Of a stretch of DNA of 64,000 bases, positions 35,992 through 45,243 are shown in pieces. Within the stretch, counting starts at the first letter, position 1, and each line of letters starts with the position of its first letter. The notes under the pieces were generated by a model, which searched no databases, was not told where the DNA came from, and saw only the letters and a program-made list of their open reading frames with translations. The stretch comes from Pseudomonas citrullilanati (lineage in GTDB: Bacteria; Pseudomonadota; Gammaproteobacteria; Pseudomonadales; Pseudomonadaceae), in the NCBI RefSeq assembly GCF_030580855.1, contig NZ_JAUQOP010000004.1, positions 176,464-240,463 of the forward strand. The letters are read 5' to 3'. Position numbers and translations under genes: made by a program.

Positions 35992-36972
35992 ATGCGCAAT
36001 ATTTACCAAGACGTGACGGATAAGATCGTTACCGCGATAAACCAAGGCGTAGTCCCTTGGATCAAACCTTGGTTATCAACTGGCTCAGCTGATGTCGGTC
36101 GTCACCAACCCTACCCCATTAATGCGATCACGCAGCGTGCCTATTCGGGCATCAATTTGCCGTTGCTCTGGGTCGAGGCCAGGTTGCAGGGGTTCACTCA
36201 GGATCGCTGGCTGACCTTCAACCAGGCCCAAAAAGCCGGCGGACACATCCGTAAAGGTGAGCGCAGCACTCTGGCAGTGCTCTACAAGCCGATGGAGCGC
36301 GAGGAGCAAACCGAATCAGGCCAACCCGTACTCGATGAAAACGGTGAGCCCAAGGTCGCCCACTTTGGCATTCTCAAGACGCACTTTCTGTTCAACATCG
36401 AGCAAACAGAGGGGCTCGAAACGCTCAACGAAACCTTGCTCGAGACGGAACCAAGCGAGCCCTTCTGCCCCAACAGCGCTGCGGAAAACCTGTTGTTAAG
36501 TTCGGGCGCAAACATCATTCATCGGCCTGCCGACGAAGCTTTTTACCACCCGATCAGGGACCTGATTCAACTGCCGACGAAAGCGCAATTTCACGATCAA
36601 GGTGGATACTACGCCACCGCACTTCACGAACTGACGCACTGGACCGGACACCACTCTCGATTGCAGCGCGAGGGCGTGACCACACCTTGTCCATTCAGCT
36701 CGCCAAGCTATGCATTCGAGGAGTTGGTCGCCGAAATGGGCGCCGCTTTTTTATGTGCATATGCCGGTATCCAAGGAGAGCTTCGGCACGAGGGTTACAT
36801 CGATTACTGGCTCGGCCTGCTCAAGGCTGACAACCGCGCAATCTTCCGAGCCAGCGGCCAGGCTCGATGCGCCTCGGAGTATGTGCTCAATCTGGAGCAG
36901 CAACAGAAGCAAGCATTATTGGAGGACCCCGCGGAGCAAAAACACGAACGTCTGATCGTGAGCCACTCTTGA
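35992..36972 (+). CDS. ardC: ArdC-family antirestriction protein / zincin-like metallopeptidase
   Basis: A 326-residue protein. The N-terminal ssDNA-binding ArdC domain (MRNIYQDVTDKIVTAINQGV, then WIKPW, and INAITQRAYSGINLPLLW) is followed by a zincin domain with HELTHWTGH near 212-220. Its third ligand glutamate is in AFEELVAEMGAAFL. ArdC proteins coat or protect incoming single-stranded DNA and counter restriction in the recipient. Expressed from its own leader, which carries a C/G-rich hairpin (near 35935-35960). A strong terminator follows. Confidence 0.9.
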   Translation: MRNIYQDVTDKIVTAINQGVVPWIKPWLSTGSADVGRHQPYPINAITQRAYSGINLPLLWVEARLQGFTQDRWLTFNQAQKAGGHIRKGERSTLAVLYKPMEREEQTESGQPVLDENGEPKVAHFGILKTHFLFNIEQTEGLETLNETLLETEPSEPFCPNSAAENLLLSSGANIIHRPADEAFYHPIRDLIQLPTKAQFHDQGGYYATALHELTHWTGHHSRLQREGVTTPCPFSSPSYAFEELVAEMGAAFLCAYAGIQGELRHEGYIDYWLGLLKADNRAIFRASGQARCASEYVLNLEQQQKQALLEDPAEQKHERLIVSHS

Positions 36973-36992
36973 ACTCACCGCCTCAGATCCTT

Positions 36993-37020
36993 AAGGGCCC
37001 AACGCAAGTTGGGCCCTTTT
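36993..37020 (+). terminator. rho-independent terminator after ardC
   Basis: An 11-bp perfect stem AAGGGCCCAAC/GTTGGGCCCTT closed by a GCAA tetraloop, ending in TTTT, 20 bases downstream of the ardC stop. Confidence 0.9.
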
Positions 37021-37149
37021 CTATCAGCTACGTCCCTCCTTGAAAGACCCGCTTCAATGTCAGCAGACGTGCCGTGAATCATCACGAGCGATGGTGCTCA
37101 ATTAGTAGTCACCCCATTGCAATCAGCGTACGCCGTGGCATGTAGAGTT

Positions 37150-37158
37150 TTATCCACA
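37150..37158 (+). other. single DnaA-box-like site in spacer before relaxase region
   Basis: TTATCCACA is a perfect consensus DnaA box, in an A+T-richer part of the 220-base spacer between ardC and the minus-strand gene ending at 37244. One box alone is weak evidence. It is recorded because oriT/oriV sequences of ICEs often lie near the relaxase gene. Confidence 0.3.
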
Positions 37159-37243
37159 GAAATACCCACGCTTTTCGTGAATAACTTTACGGCTCGCTTC
37201 CGAGGGCCATCCTAGAAAGCTGCAGCGCTACGGACGGTTGAGG

Positions 37244-37606
37244 TCAGTCATCCAGGTTCTCTGCCAAAAATTCGACCAGATCAAGAGGGCTTTGGCTGTC
37301 GATTACTTTGTAGATCAGATCGCGCTTGCTGCGCGGCAACTTCTTGACCACGCTCTTCGCTGAAGCCCTGACGGCTTCGTCTGTTCCATGGATACGTGCC
37401 GCGAGCAAAAGTATGAGCGTGGCGTCAGTGAGATTCATGGCAAGACCCGATAAAATTCGCACCGCAGTGTAACGACACTTTCCTTTTTCATACCAGTACG
37501 AGCCACCTAACAAAACGGCACCAAGGTAAATCGTTATTCCAGTTGCCGCACAAAGGGATATACGGAAAAAGGACGGGTAAGGGTTGGAAGGGGAATGGGG
37601 ACTCAA
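37244..37606 (-). CDS. hypothetical ICE protein
   Basis: Up to 120 residues; the C-terminal two thirds, LSGLAMNLTDATLILLLAAR, then KSVVKKLPRSKRDLIYKVID and SPLDLVEFLAENLDD, look like a real folded protein. The true start may be the ATG at 37438, giving 64 residues; the upstream part has odd composition and overlaps the likely promoter of traI. No named family. Confidence 0.45.
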   Translation of the reverse strand: MSPHSPSNPYPSFFRISLCAATGITIYLGAVLLGGSYWYEKGKCRYTAVRILSGLAMNLTDATLILLLAARIHGTDEAVRASAKSVVKKLPRSKRDLIYKVIDSQSPLDLVEFLAENLDD

Positions 37607-37670
37607 GGGTAAGAGCTCTATCCGAAAAGGCTAAAAGGCCACTGACCCTGCCATTTCCCGGGAGGCCACA

Positions 37671-39395
37671 ATGCTCAGTCTGTTTCGTCACAAAAGGCAG
37701 AAGCCCTCACCGCCACCCACCGTCAGCGTCATCGAAGGTTACCTGGCCATCGAGTCGTCCAAGAGCTTATTAGCAGTCGAACACCGCCGCCAGTTGCTCG
37801 ATCGTATCTGGCAGTACACCGCCCTCTCCCATCAGCAGTTCAGCCAGCTCTACTTAAATCCGATCCATCTCTACGCCGAGCTCGTCCAGCAGCTTCCAGC
37901 CAGCGAGACGCACCATCATGCTTATCTCGGCGGCATGCTCGACCATGGCCTCGAGCTGGTTGCTTGCAGTTTGAAATTGCGTCAGTCGTATCTGCTTCCC
38001 ACCGGCGCCGCGCCCGAAGACCAAGCCGCCCAGACCGATGCCTGGTCGGCTGGCATCGCCTATGGCGCCCTGCTGCATGACATCGGCAAGATCGCCGTGG
38101 ATCTGCTGGTCGAACGCCAGGATGGTCGTGTTTGGCATCCTTGGCAGGGCTCCCTGGATCAGCCCTACCGTTTTCGTTACATCAAGGGTCGTGACTACCA
38201 CCTGCACAGCGCCGCTGCAGGTTTGCTCTACACCCAAATTCTCGACCGCCCAATCCTCGATTGGCTCAGTGGATTTCCGCCACTGTGGGCAAGTCTGCTG
38301 TATGTCCTCGCGGGCCAGTACGAACGTGCCGGCGTGCTCGGTGAGTTGGTGATGCAGGCCGACCGTGTTTCCACCGCACAGAACATCGGTGGTAACCCGA
38401 GCAAGGCGCTGCAAGCACCAACTCACTCGCTACAACACCATTTGATCAGCGGACTGCGTTATCTGGTTCAACACGAGCTGAAACTCAACCAGCCGGGTGC
38501 CGCCGGATGGCTGACCCGGGATGCCCTGTGGCTGGTCAGCAAGACGGTCACGGATAAGCTGCGAGCTTATCTCCTGTCGCAATCGATTGAAGGCATTCCC
38601 TCATCCAACCTCGCGGTGTTCGACGAGCTGCAGTCACATGGATTGGTTGAGTCCACGCCGGAAGGCAAAGCCATCTGGACCGCACTTGTGGCACAAGGAA
38701 ATTGGCAGCAGAGTTTCACCTTTCTTCGCCTTCAGCCGGTGTTGATTTGGGGGAATGAAGACCGGCCTGAGGCTTTCAGCGGAACGGTGAGCATTGCAGC
38801 CCATGACCACTCTACTGACACCCCGGTACCAGTAGCAGCGCCCGACACAGGCAGTGCAGGATCAGGTCAAAGCCAACCGCAGCCGGATCCATTGGCACGA
38901 GAGGATGCCGATTACCTCGGCACGCTGCTGGACATGTTCGAATTGAAAGAGCCTGAAGCCAGAGACGCACTGTCAGAAAGTGCTGTCGAAACTTCAACGC
39001 TTCAATCGGATAGCCCAGGCCAGGTATTCCTGAACTGGGTCAAGGAAGGCATTCTCAGCCACAAACTGATCATCAACGACAGCAAGGCCAAAATCCACAC
39101 GGTGGGTGGCAGCGCATTTCTGGTCACGCCTGGTCTCTTCCAACGTTACGCGCAGGAGTTTCCCGGTATTTCTCAGGGCGCTTGCCAAAAGATCGAAGAA
39201 TGGCGTTGGGTGCAAAAGCAGTTTGAGAAGCTGAAGGTTCACAAGAAGCGAGACAACGGTCTAAATATCTGGACATGCCAAGTGCAAGGTCCCAGGAAGA
39301 AAACGACCTTGAAGGGATATCTGATTGCGGAGCCGACGTCACTTTTAGAATCGATACCGTCAGATAACCCTTTTCTCGCGTTTGATGAAAGCTAA
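37671..39395 (+). CDS. traI: MOBH relaxase TraI (PFGI-1 class)
   Basis: A 574-residue relaxase. The TraI_2 HD-like domain has HHAYLGGMLDHGLELVACS (about 84-102) and LLHDIGKIAVDLLVE (about 135-149), whose histidine/aspartate cluster defines MOBH enzymes that nick oriT. RYIKGRDYHLHSAAAGLLYTQIL continues the motif. The C-terminal winged-helix part (SPGQVFLNWVKEGILSHKLI, then KIHTVGGSAFLVTPGLF) is the usual TraI_2_C domain. It is full length. ATG at 37671 with GGGAGG upstream. Confidence 0.93.
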   Translation: MLSLFRHKRQKPSPPPTVSVIEGYLAIESSKSLLAVEHRRQLLDRIWQYTALSHQQFSQLYLNPIHLYAELVQQLPASETHHHAYLGGMLDHGLELVACSLKLRQSYLLPTGAAPEDQAAQTDAWSAGIAYGALLHDIGKIAVDLLVERQDGRVWHPWQGSLDQPYRFRYIKGRDYHLHSAAAGLLYTQILDRPILDWLSGFPPLWASLLYVLAGQYERAGVLGELVMQADRVSTAQNIGGNPSKALQAPTHSLQHHLISGLRYLVQHELKLNQPGAAGWLTRDALWLVSKTVTDKLRAYLLSQSIEGIPSSNLAVFDELQSHGLVESTPEGKAIWTALVAQGNWQQSFTFLRLQPVLIWGNEDRPEAFSGTVSIAAHDHSTDTPVPVAAPDTGSAGSGQSQPQPDPLAREDADYLGTLLDMFELKEPEARDALSESAVETSTLQSDSPGQVFLNWVKEGILSHKLIINDSKAKIHTVGGSAFLVTPGLFQRYAQEFPGISQGACQKIEEWRWVQKQFEKLKVHKKRDNGLNIWTCQVQGPRKKTTLKGYLIAEPTSLLESIPSDNPFLAFDES

Positions 39396-39587
39396 CGAGG
39401 CTAATCAAACTCTTCACTTTTGTTATATCGAATCTGCTCCGCAGGTCGAAGTCGAGTGCAGTACGGCCTACCCGACGGTTACCCCAGCGCCCCCCCTGGT
39501 GACCTACAAATCTGGTAACGAATTCTGAGCCCAGCACATGATCCCGTGTGAGACGATCCACGTCGAACTCATTGACGGGTGAACCCC

Positions 39588-40022
39588 ATGATTGCAGCTC
39601 TGAGCCGTACTGCTCCGATAGATCGCAAAGACCCACCCAAGCGCGTTTTATACCTGTCATTGGTAGCGATATCCCCTTGCCTGGTACTCGGCGCGTTATG
39701 GAAGCAAGGTGACTTGACTATGGTGTCCAGCGCGATGACATTGGCCGCCTCTGCACTCCTTCTGCTCAATTTGGAGAGGATTCAGGACTACGTACGCCCA
39801 GAGTGGGCTCGCGAGTACGAAGCCAAGCTGGCTCCCCTGCAAGCACGTCTACTGGAGCAGGATCTGAGTGCCTCGGAGCGCGAGCTTGTCCTTAATCGAA
39901 TCGAGGATCTCAACGATCGCTACCACCTGGTCACAAGCCCAGCTGTCACCTATCGCTGGATCAAAAGGATGGGCGCTGCCATGGGGAGTATCGCCCAGTT
40001 CTTGCGATCAAGCTCGCATTAA
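39588..40022 (+). CDS. hypothetical membrane protein after traI
   Basis: A 144-residue protein with two adjacent hydrophobic helices (LYLSLVAISPCLVLGALW and SSAMTLAASALLLLNLERIQ), followed by a helical, probably coiled soluble part (YEAKLAPLQARLLEQDLSAS). ATG at 39588 with GGGTGA upstream; GTG at 39579 would add three residues. Family not recognised. It lies at the start of the right-hand cargo region. Confidence 0.5.
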   Translation: MIAALSRTAPIDRKDPPKRVLYLSLVAISPCLVLGALWKQGDLTMVSSAMTLAASALLLLNLERIQDYVRPEWAREYEAKLAPLQARLLEQDLSASERELVLNRIEDLNDRYHLVTSPAVTYRWIKRMGAAMGSIAQFLRSSSH

Positions 40023-40536
40023 GTCCGGATTGCATCGTCCCAATGCTCGCAGCACCTGATTGGCGATAAGCCCAGGTAGCTGCGAACGATCAATCTGGTG
40101 GCTGCACGATCTCCTCCAAATCTTCTTCCGAGTCATCACAGAACGCATCTACCGGCCCCGCCTTGTAAGGTCTGACATCATACATACGCTTCTTGATATC
40201 TGGATTGAACCACCCTTGTACAAAAATGAAATCCCTTCAACGACCCAGCTGGACAGCTTGCCCGATCCAGCTCATCTGTGAGTGTCTGACCTTGCTCGCA
40301 TCGATCACAGCACTCAGCATTTGAGTCATGTGAAGGTAGAGCTAACGTGCACCGGCGCTATCGTGTAATACCTGCCGGCCATCCTCTGCACAAACCCAGA
40401 ACTTCGATCTTGCTCGAGTTCCACCAGCCGATCAAACTCAACCCCGACATTCTGTGCGACTTCGAACAGCCTGAGGTGGTTGAAGCACCACCAATGACAT
40501 CCTTGCCCCTGGGTGGGTATATGGACGCTCAGCCGG
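40023..40536. other. spacer in cargo region without recognised gene
   Basis: Roughly 500 bases containing short ORFs (for instance 40060-40281 and 40347-40583, plus strand) that have no motif I know and mostly no ribosome site. Probably debris from previous cargo exchanges. Confidence 0.35.
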
Positions 40537-40760
40537 TCAAGATTCTCGACGCAGCTCTCCCTGGCGGCCTTGAAGGCCTGTAACCGCTCTGCTGAGAGCG
40601 TCGCGTCGAGTGTGCGCCTCGCTGTGGTGGCAAGAGCAGAGTACCGCGAGGTTTGTCAGGAGTGATCTCGACTCTCCGACCAAGGCCGGATATGGTGAAC
40701 CACAGGAAGGACGGCGTTCTGCATGCACTTTGTGCGGATGGGATTCAGCCTACGGGCTTA
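40537..40760 (-). pseudogene. possible HNH endonuclease remnant (frameshifted)
   Basis: Reading the minus strand, one frame gives QNAVLPVVHHIRPWSES and then stops. The next frame continues with LLTNLAVLCSCHHSEAHTRR. Joined, they match the HNH core pattern (HHI-P...NL-LC-CH--H). A frameshift near 40665 and the lack of an intact start suggest a decayed homing or restriction-type nuclease. The match is by eye over a short stretch and could be chance. The same DNA is also a candidate place for the retron RNA. Confidence 0.35.
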
Positions 40761-40845
40761 GCACCATGTTCTCACTCGATCAAACAACCTGTGACACCCC
40801 GTGTACCAGTGCAGACCACGTCGGCCGATAGGATCACGTTGAACA

Positions 40846-42147
40846 ATGGACAAGCCAACCGCAATAGCCAGTGATGCTCTCGCCCGCGCCTGGCTGGAGC
40901 AGTTCAATCTTGGCGATCGCTCGCGCGCCCAGAAACTGCTAGAGGCGTTTGCCTTCGTATCTCGAGATGACTTCATCGATCAAATGCGTGCCATGCTTCT
41001 GCGGGAAGCAGAAGCTACACAGGGTACCGTTGCTCTGTATGCCGAGCGCGAGCTTAGGCATCGCCTAGGTAAGCCGAACCGTTTATTCAGCGAAACCCGA
41101 CGCTCCGTCAAGCGTGCCACCGGCGCAAAAGGGCCTGACGCGGTGAAGCCAACGAAAGCCTATGACCCCTCGGTTGGCAGCGAAGGCATAGTCGCGCAGA
41201 TGATTTCTCAGCTTTGCCAGGAGTATCCAAAAAAATTCTTAAACCATCCAGGCCCAGAGCAGATACGCAGAAAACGTGCACGGGCTTTCTGGGTCGTTAC
41301 GGACCTGATTGGAAGCGGTGATCGAGCATCGAACTATCTTGAAGCGGCATGGTTAGTCAGATCCGTCCGCAGCTGGTGGTCAGGAAAACTGATGAGGTTT
41401 GCAGTCATGGCGTATTCCGCCACTGAATCTGGCGAGCGCTCGGTAGCCAGACATCCGTCCAAACCGACGATACATATTGTTCTGCCCTGCCCCACCATCG
41501 ACACCTGTTTTTCCCTTAAAGAAGCCGAGCAGATGAAGACGCTCTGCACCACTTATGATCCCACTGATGGAGAGCCAGGCCACGGCCCTTGGTTTTGGAG
41601 CGGTTCAAGCCTTGGCTACGGCAACACTGGAGCTCTGCTTGTGTTCGCACACGGTGCGCCAAACAACGTACCACTCATGTTTCACAAAGCCTCAAAAGAC
41701 AAGAAAAAAACATGGACGCCTTTATTCCCTGCTCGGGTTTCAGCCGGTATCAGCAAGGAAGTGTTCGGGATTGACTTGACGGCCGAGAGCATCAGCGCTC
41801 GCTTGGCTAACCTCGGCGATAAGAGCCTGGCCAAGTCGAAGGCGATCTTGAAATCAGATATAGGCACAGGACAAGCTTTTCTGGTGCTAAGTGCGCTGTT
41901 GCAGCGTTCCCGCTTGAACGACCGGGCACTCGCCACTCGAACCGGCCTGAAAACGTATGAGCTGACGAATCTTCTCCGAAAAATGACTCAGTATGGCTGG
42001 ATCGACTCACAACGCAGACTGACCGACCAGGGTTACGGCCAGCTCGCGCATGCCAGAAAACAGGAACATCTTGCTAAAAAAACCACACCTGTTGGCAATC
42101 CGATTCCAGAACCGTACTATCCCTCCTCGTTGAGGCATCCAATCTAG
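40846..42147 (+). CDS. retron effector: phosphoribosyltransferase-like plus winged-helix protein (type III retron)
   Basis: A 433-residue protein. The middle contains FWVVTDLIGSGDRASNYLEA, which has the D-x-x-x-S/T-G form of a PRPP-binding loop (aspartate near 152). SKPTIHIVLPCPTIDTCFS and later ALLVFAHGAPNNVPLMF fit the strands of a PRTase-type domain. The last 90 residues (LLQRSRLNDRALATRTGLKT and LRKMTQYGWIDSQRRLT) form a winged helix. A PRTase/wHTH protein beside a reverse transcriptase is the arrangement described for type III retrons, of which Ec73 is probably one. The N-terminal 120 residues are helical and unassigned. Family assignment by motif and context. Confidence 0.7.
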   Translation: MDKPTAIASDALARAWLEQFNLGDRSRAQKLLEAFAFVSRDDFIDQMRAMLLREAEATQGTVALYAERELRHRLGKPNRLFSETRRSVKRATGAKGPDAVKPTKAYDPSVGSEGIVAQMISQLCQEYPKKFLNHPGPEQIRRKRARAFWVVTDLIGSGDRASNYLEAAWLVRSVRSWWSGKLMRFAVMAYSATESGERSVARHPSKPTIHIVLPCPTIDTCFSLKEAEQMKTLCTTYDPTDGEPGHGPWFWSGSSLGYGNTGALLVFAHGAPNNVPLMFHKASKDKKKTWTPLFPARVSAGISKEVFGIDLTAESISARLANLGDKSLAKSKAILKSDIGTGQAFLVLSALLQRSRLNDRALATRTGLKTYELTNLLRKMTQYGWIDSQRRLTDQGYGQLAHARKQEHLAKKTTPVGNPIPEPYYPSSLRHPI

Positions 42148-42336
42148 ATTCTAGCTCCGGCGTACGTTCCTAGAATGTTGCTGCCATGATGGGTTGGATT
42201 CTCAACTCATCACCGGGCGCAGATTACTGCTGCCCTATGTCTTAGCTCCTGCTTACGGTTAAGCGCTCACGCCACAGCCTAGTGGCGTAGCCTTCTGCCC
42301 GCGGCGCGAGCACTCACCCTGCGGGTGTCAAAGTAG
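42148..42336 (+). ncRNA. candidate retron msr-msd RNA region
   Basis: The 189-base gap before the RT gene is rich in hairpins: ATTCTAG...CTAGAAT at the left end, GATGGGTTG with CAACTCATC (near 42188-42208), CGCCAC/GTGGCG (near 42270) and CACCC/GGGTG (near 42316). TTAGCTCC supplies a possible branching G. Retron RNAs usually lie directly upstream of the RT, but in some retrons the effector gene comes between, so the structured stretch at 40580-40840 is a second candidate. Exact msr/msd borders cannot be set by eye. Confidence 0.4.
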
Positions 42337-43503
42337 ATGAAGGATTGGACGCCTCAACACTACCGCCGAGCCCAAGGCGCAAATAGCATTGCCCCTCTGG
42401 TGATGGACGCTGCGATCGTGACCTCTCAGAAGACGGTCGCTGTTCACCCATCGCTGCCCCCAATACTGACCCTCAAGCACCTCGCCCACCTTACCCAAGT
42501 GTCTTATAAGCACCTGCGAGATTACGTTACTCGCGAAGTTGAGTCCTACAAGGTTTTTCGCGTTAGAAAACGCGGCCGACTGGGCCAGCCCACTTCATTC
42601 CGTGTGATCTGCGTTCCACCTCCAAGCCTGTCGGTAGCCCAACAGTGGATCGCGCAACACGTATTAGCTAAAGCCAAGCCTCATGCGGCCAGCACAGCCT
42701 TTGCACCGAACTGTCGGCTAATTGACGCGGCCTCGCCTCACTGCACGAGTCGTTGGCTGATCAAGGTCGATGTGAAACGCTTTTTCGAGTCGATCTCTGA
42801 AATTGACTGTTACCGGGTCTTCCGCAGCCTCGGCTACCAGCCCTTGGTATCCTTTGAATTGTCACGCCTCTGCACCCGCACCGCTAACTTCAGTCGTATA
42901 CGCCGCACGATCAAATGGCGCCGAAAAGTCTCCTTGTCCAAGTCAAAGATTCCCAACTATGCATCACGGAACATTGGTCATCTGCCACAAGGCGCCGCAA
43001 CGAGTCCCATGCTCGCAAACCTTGCGATGAGAGAAGCCGACATTTTGCTGACCGAGCTAGCCGAGCGGCTTGGGCTGACCTACACGCGCTACGCGGATGA
43101 CCTGACCCTCTCTACAACCGACGTTACATTCGATCGGGAGCAGGCTCGTCGGACAGTGAATGAGGTCTACAGGATCCTCCAGCGATTTGGGCTCAACCCG
43201 AATCTCGCCAAGACTACGATCGCCTCACCACGGAGTCGAAAAATCGTCCTGGGCCTACAAGTGCATCAGGAAACACCGAGGCTGACCCGCGCGTTCAGAA
43301 TGAAAATCCGGATGCACCTACATTACCTAGAGCGCAAGGACGTCGGGCCTTTGACACATGCAGAGCGTCGAGGCTTTTCAGCAGTTGCTGGCATGCGCAA
43401 CCATCTGATGGGGCTCGCTGCCTACGCCATTCAGATCGAGCCTGACTACGGCAGAGAGGTAAAAGCAAGACTGGAAGCTGTGGAGTGGCCGGTGCTGTAC
43501 TGA
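42337..43503 (+). CDS. retron reverse transcriptase
   Basis: A 388-residue RT. Catalytic motifs in order: KVDVKRFFESIS (motif A, first aspartate), GHLPQGAATSPMLANLAM (motif 4), RYADDLTLS (YADD at 252-255), NPNLAKTTIASP (motif 6) and SRKIVLGLQVH, the position of the VTG-like retron motif. Length, absence of maturase domains and the adjacent PRTase/winged-helix gene support a retron rather than a group II intron. ATG at 42337; an internal ATG 22 codons later is possible. An IS66 remnant lies immediately downstream. Confidence 0.85.
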   Translation: MKDWTPQHYRRAQGANSIAPLVMDAAIVTSQKTVAVHPSLPPILTLKHLAHLTQVSYKHLRDYVTREVESYKVFRVRKRGRLGQPTSFRVICVPPPSLSVAQQWIAQHVLAKAKPHAASTAFAPNCRLIDAASPHCTSRWLIKVDVKRFFESISEIDCYRVFRSLGYQPLVSFELSRLCTRTANFSRIRRTIKWRRKVSLSKSKIPNYASRNIGHLPQGAATSPMLANLAMREADILLTELAERLGLTYTRYADDLTLSTTDVTFDREQARRTVNEVYRILQRFGLNPNLAKTTIASPRSRKIVLGLQVHQETPRLTRAFRMKIRMHLHYLERKDVGPLTHAERRGFSAVAGMRNHLMGLAAYAIQIEPDYGREVKARLEAVEWPVLY

Positions 43504-44152
43504 TGCCCCACCACCAAACGGGTATGACACCCGACGAAAGATGACAGCCGTGCAGGTTGAAAATTAAACCGTCCATCGAAGTCACCTTCCCTATTCCGGC
43601 CAATGCGAATGAACAACTGTTCGCCCTGGGTCTTTGCCCAGTCTTCCGCTGTGTGCGACACCGGCGGCAACTCGATGGGCGGTTGATGTGGCCACAACTT
43701 GCCGATTTCACTCGCCCACTGCGTCGGTAGGCGTGTAAGAACGTCCTTCAAATAAGCATGGGGATCATGCCCGTTGAGCCGGGCATATTGGATCGAACTC
43801 ATAATTGCAGCCGCCCGTTTTCCGCTGCGTAGCAGCCCTGCAAAGAGCCGGTTCTTTCGTCCAAGAACCCATGGTCGGATCTGGTTCTCGCACCAGTTGT
43901 TGTCAATGGGGACGGCACCGTCATCAAGGTAGCGCGGCAGTGCTGCCCAGCGTTTCAGGCTGTAATCCAACGCTCTGCTGATAGCCGAATCATCCGGCAC
44001 GAGGTCCCGCTGGCCGATCATCCAGACATGCAGCTTCTCCATCACCGGTACGGCTTTTCCTTGCCGTATTCGGCGCCGTAAATTTGGCTCCAGGTCGCGG
44101 CCTTCGCTCTCGCTTTCGTGAAGCAACTGGCTGATTTCACCTTCACGCGCTG
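43504..44152 (-). pseudogene. IS66-family transposase remnant (C-terminal part)
   Basis: Minus-strand frame with IS66 TnpC C-terminal landmarks: ALPRYLDDGAVPIDNNWCEN (containing the catalytic glutamate), GRKNRLFAGLLRSGKRAAAI and NGHDPHAYLKDVLTRLPTQW. The frame is cut by an in-frame TAA at about 44153 and the N-terminal two thirds, TnpA and TnpB are missing. Only the 3' part of the element remains. The junction with the RT gene is within a few bases of its stop. Confidence 0.85.
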
Positions 44153-44243
44153 CTTACCTCCGATGGGTCATCCATTAAGCCGCCGGCTAAAGCTCAATGT
44201 AGGAGGCTCACTGCTTGTTGCGCAGCCCACCCATAGCCTAGTT

Positions 44244-44990
44244 TCAGGATGCACTGGACGCTAAGTAGGGACGAAACCCAAGGCCGAACACGTCCTCGAG
44301 CATGAAGGCTTCCTTGAATTGGATTCCGGGATTCAGATGGAGGATTTGGTGAATTTCTGTTTTATGGGCATCAGGCATACGTGCACCAAAAATGATTGCT
44401 GAGATCGGCGCCGGGGCCCGATAAAGCTTATCGCCTGTAAGCGCAAGGGCTCTCCATTCTCTCTCGTAGCTCCACTGCTTGGCCTTCGTATACACACAGA
44501 CGTCGATGAAGCTCTCCTCAGCATCGGCAGGCAGATCTTTCAAAGAGAGCGACGGGTAGATCTCGGTGTATTTCACGGGTTGAGCAAGGCGTCCTAACAG
44601 ACACATATCATCGATCATGAACTCGATGCAAAAACCCTTGTGGTACTCAGCGTAGTGAGACCACATGAGGATTTCTTCGGGAGTCTCGCTGAGGCAGAGA
44701 ACCCCGATTTTTTGCATGTGCGCGCGTAGTGACTCCCGAAGCTCAGCATACGCGGCCTCGTCCAATTCACTCGGTGCTTTCAAGGCATCGTCCACCACTG
44801 CATTTTTCGTGACGATCTCGAGAGCATGTGCGACAGACTCGTGCAGCCTCTTGGGATCTAGATTAATGGCACAGTCGAAAGGATCGTTGAAGCTAGCAGG
44901 GCTGGACATCCAAACGGTGTTTTCACTCAACGACTGCAATGAGTACTGCGTGAAGCTTTGGTACTTGTACAGGAAAGGCGGAGTTTTCAT
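44244..44990 (-). CDS. DUF2971 domain protein
   Basis: A 248-residue protein when started at MKTPPFLYKYQSFTQYSLQ; ATGs at 45026 and above would extend it, none with a good ribosome site. LYKYQSF at the start, NTVWMSSPASFNDPFDCAIN, then LSETPEEILMWSHYAEYHKGFC and YEREWRAL are the standard landmarks of DUF2971. The family is widespread in defence islands and its biochemical function is not known. Monocistronic here. Confidence 0.85.
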   Translation of the reverse strand: MKTPPFLYKYQSFTQYSLQSLSENTVWMSSPASFNDPFDCAINLDPKRLHESVAHALEIVTKNAVVDDALKAPSELDEAAYAELRESLRAHMQKIGVLCLSETPEEILMWSHYAEYHKGFCIEFMIDDMCLLGRLAQPVKYTEIYPSLSLKDLPADAEESFIDVCVYTKAKQWSYEREWRALALTGDKLYRAPAPISAIIFGARMPDAHKTEIHQILHLNPGIQFKEAFMLEDVFGLGFRPYLASSAS

Positions 44991-45243
44991 GGTTGTCCGA
45001 GAGCTATGATGCTGAATGATTGGCATAGAAAATGGCCGCGCGAAATCATAGCCTGCCCCGGTTACAGGCAACATGAGTCTTCCACTTTGCATCATGAAAG
45101 GTCGATTGATATGCGACTACAAACAGGCATTTTGGAATTTTTCTACTAAAGGGCTAAAACCGTGCCAATAGATAAGGCATCAATCCTGCAAATCATACAG
45201 ACCAGCGCGTTTGTGGCACTTTAATCGATCGTGAGGAAACTAG

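Noticed and set aside
42148..43503. Group II intron
   Set aside because: The RT lacks maturase (X) and endonuclease domains and no domain V-like RNA was seen downstream; the effector gene beside it fits a retron.
43504..44243. Complete IS66 element
   Set aside because: Only the C-terminal part of TnpC is present, with an in-frame stop upstream and no TnpA, TnpB or clear inverted repeats.
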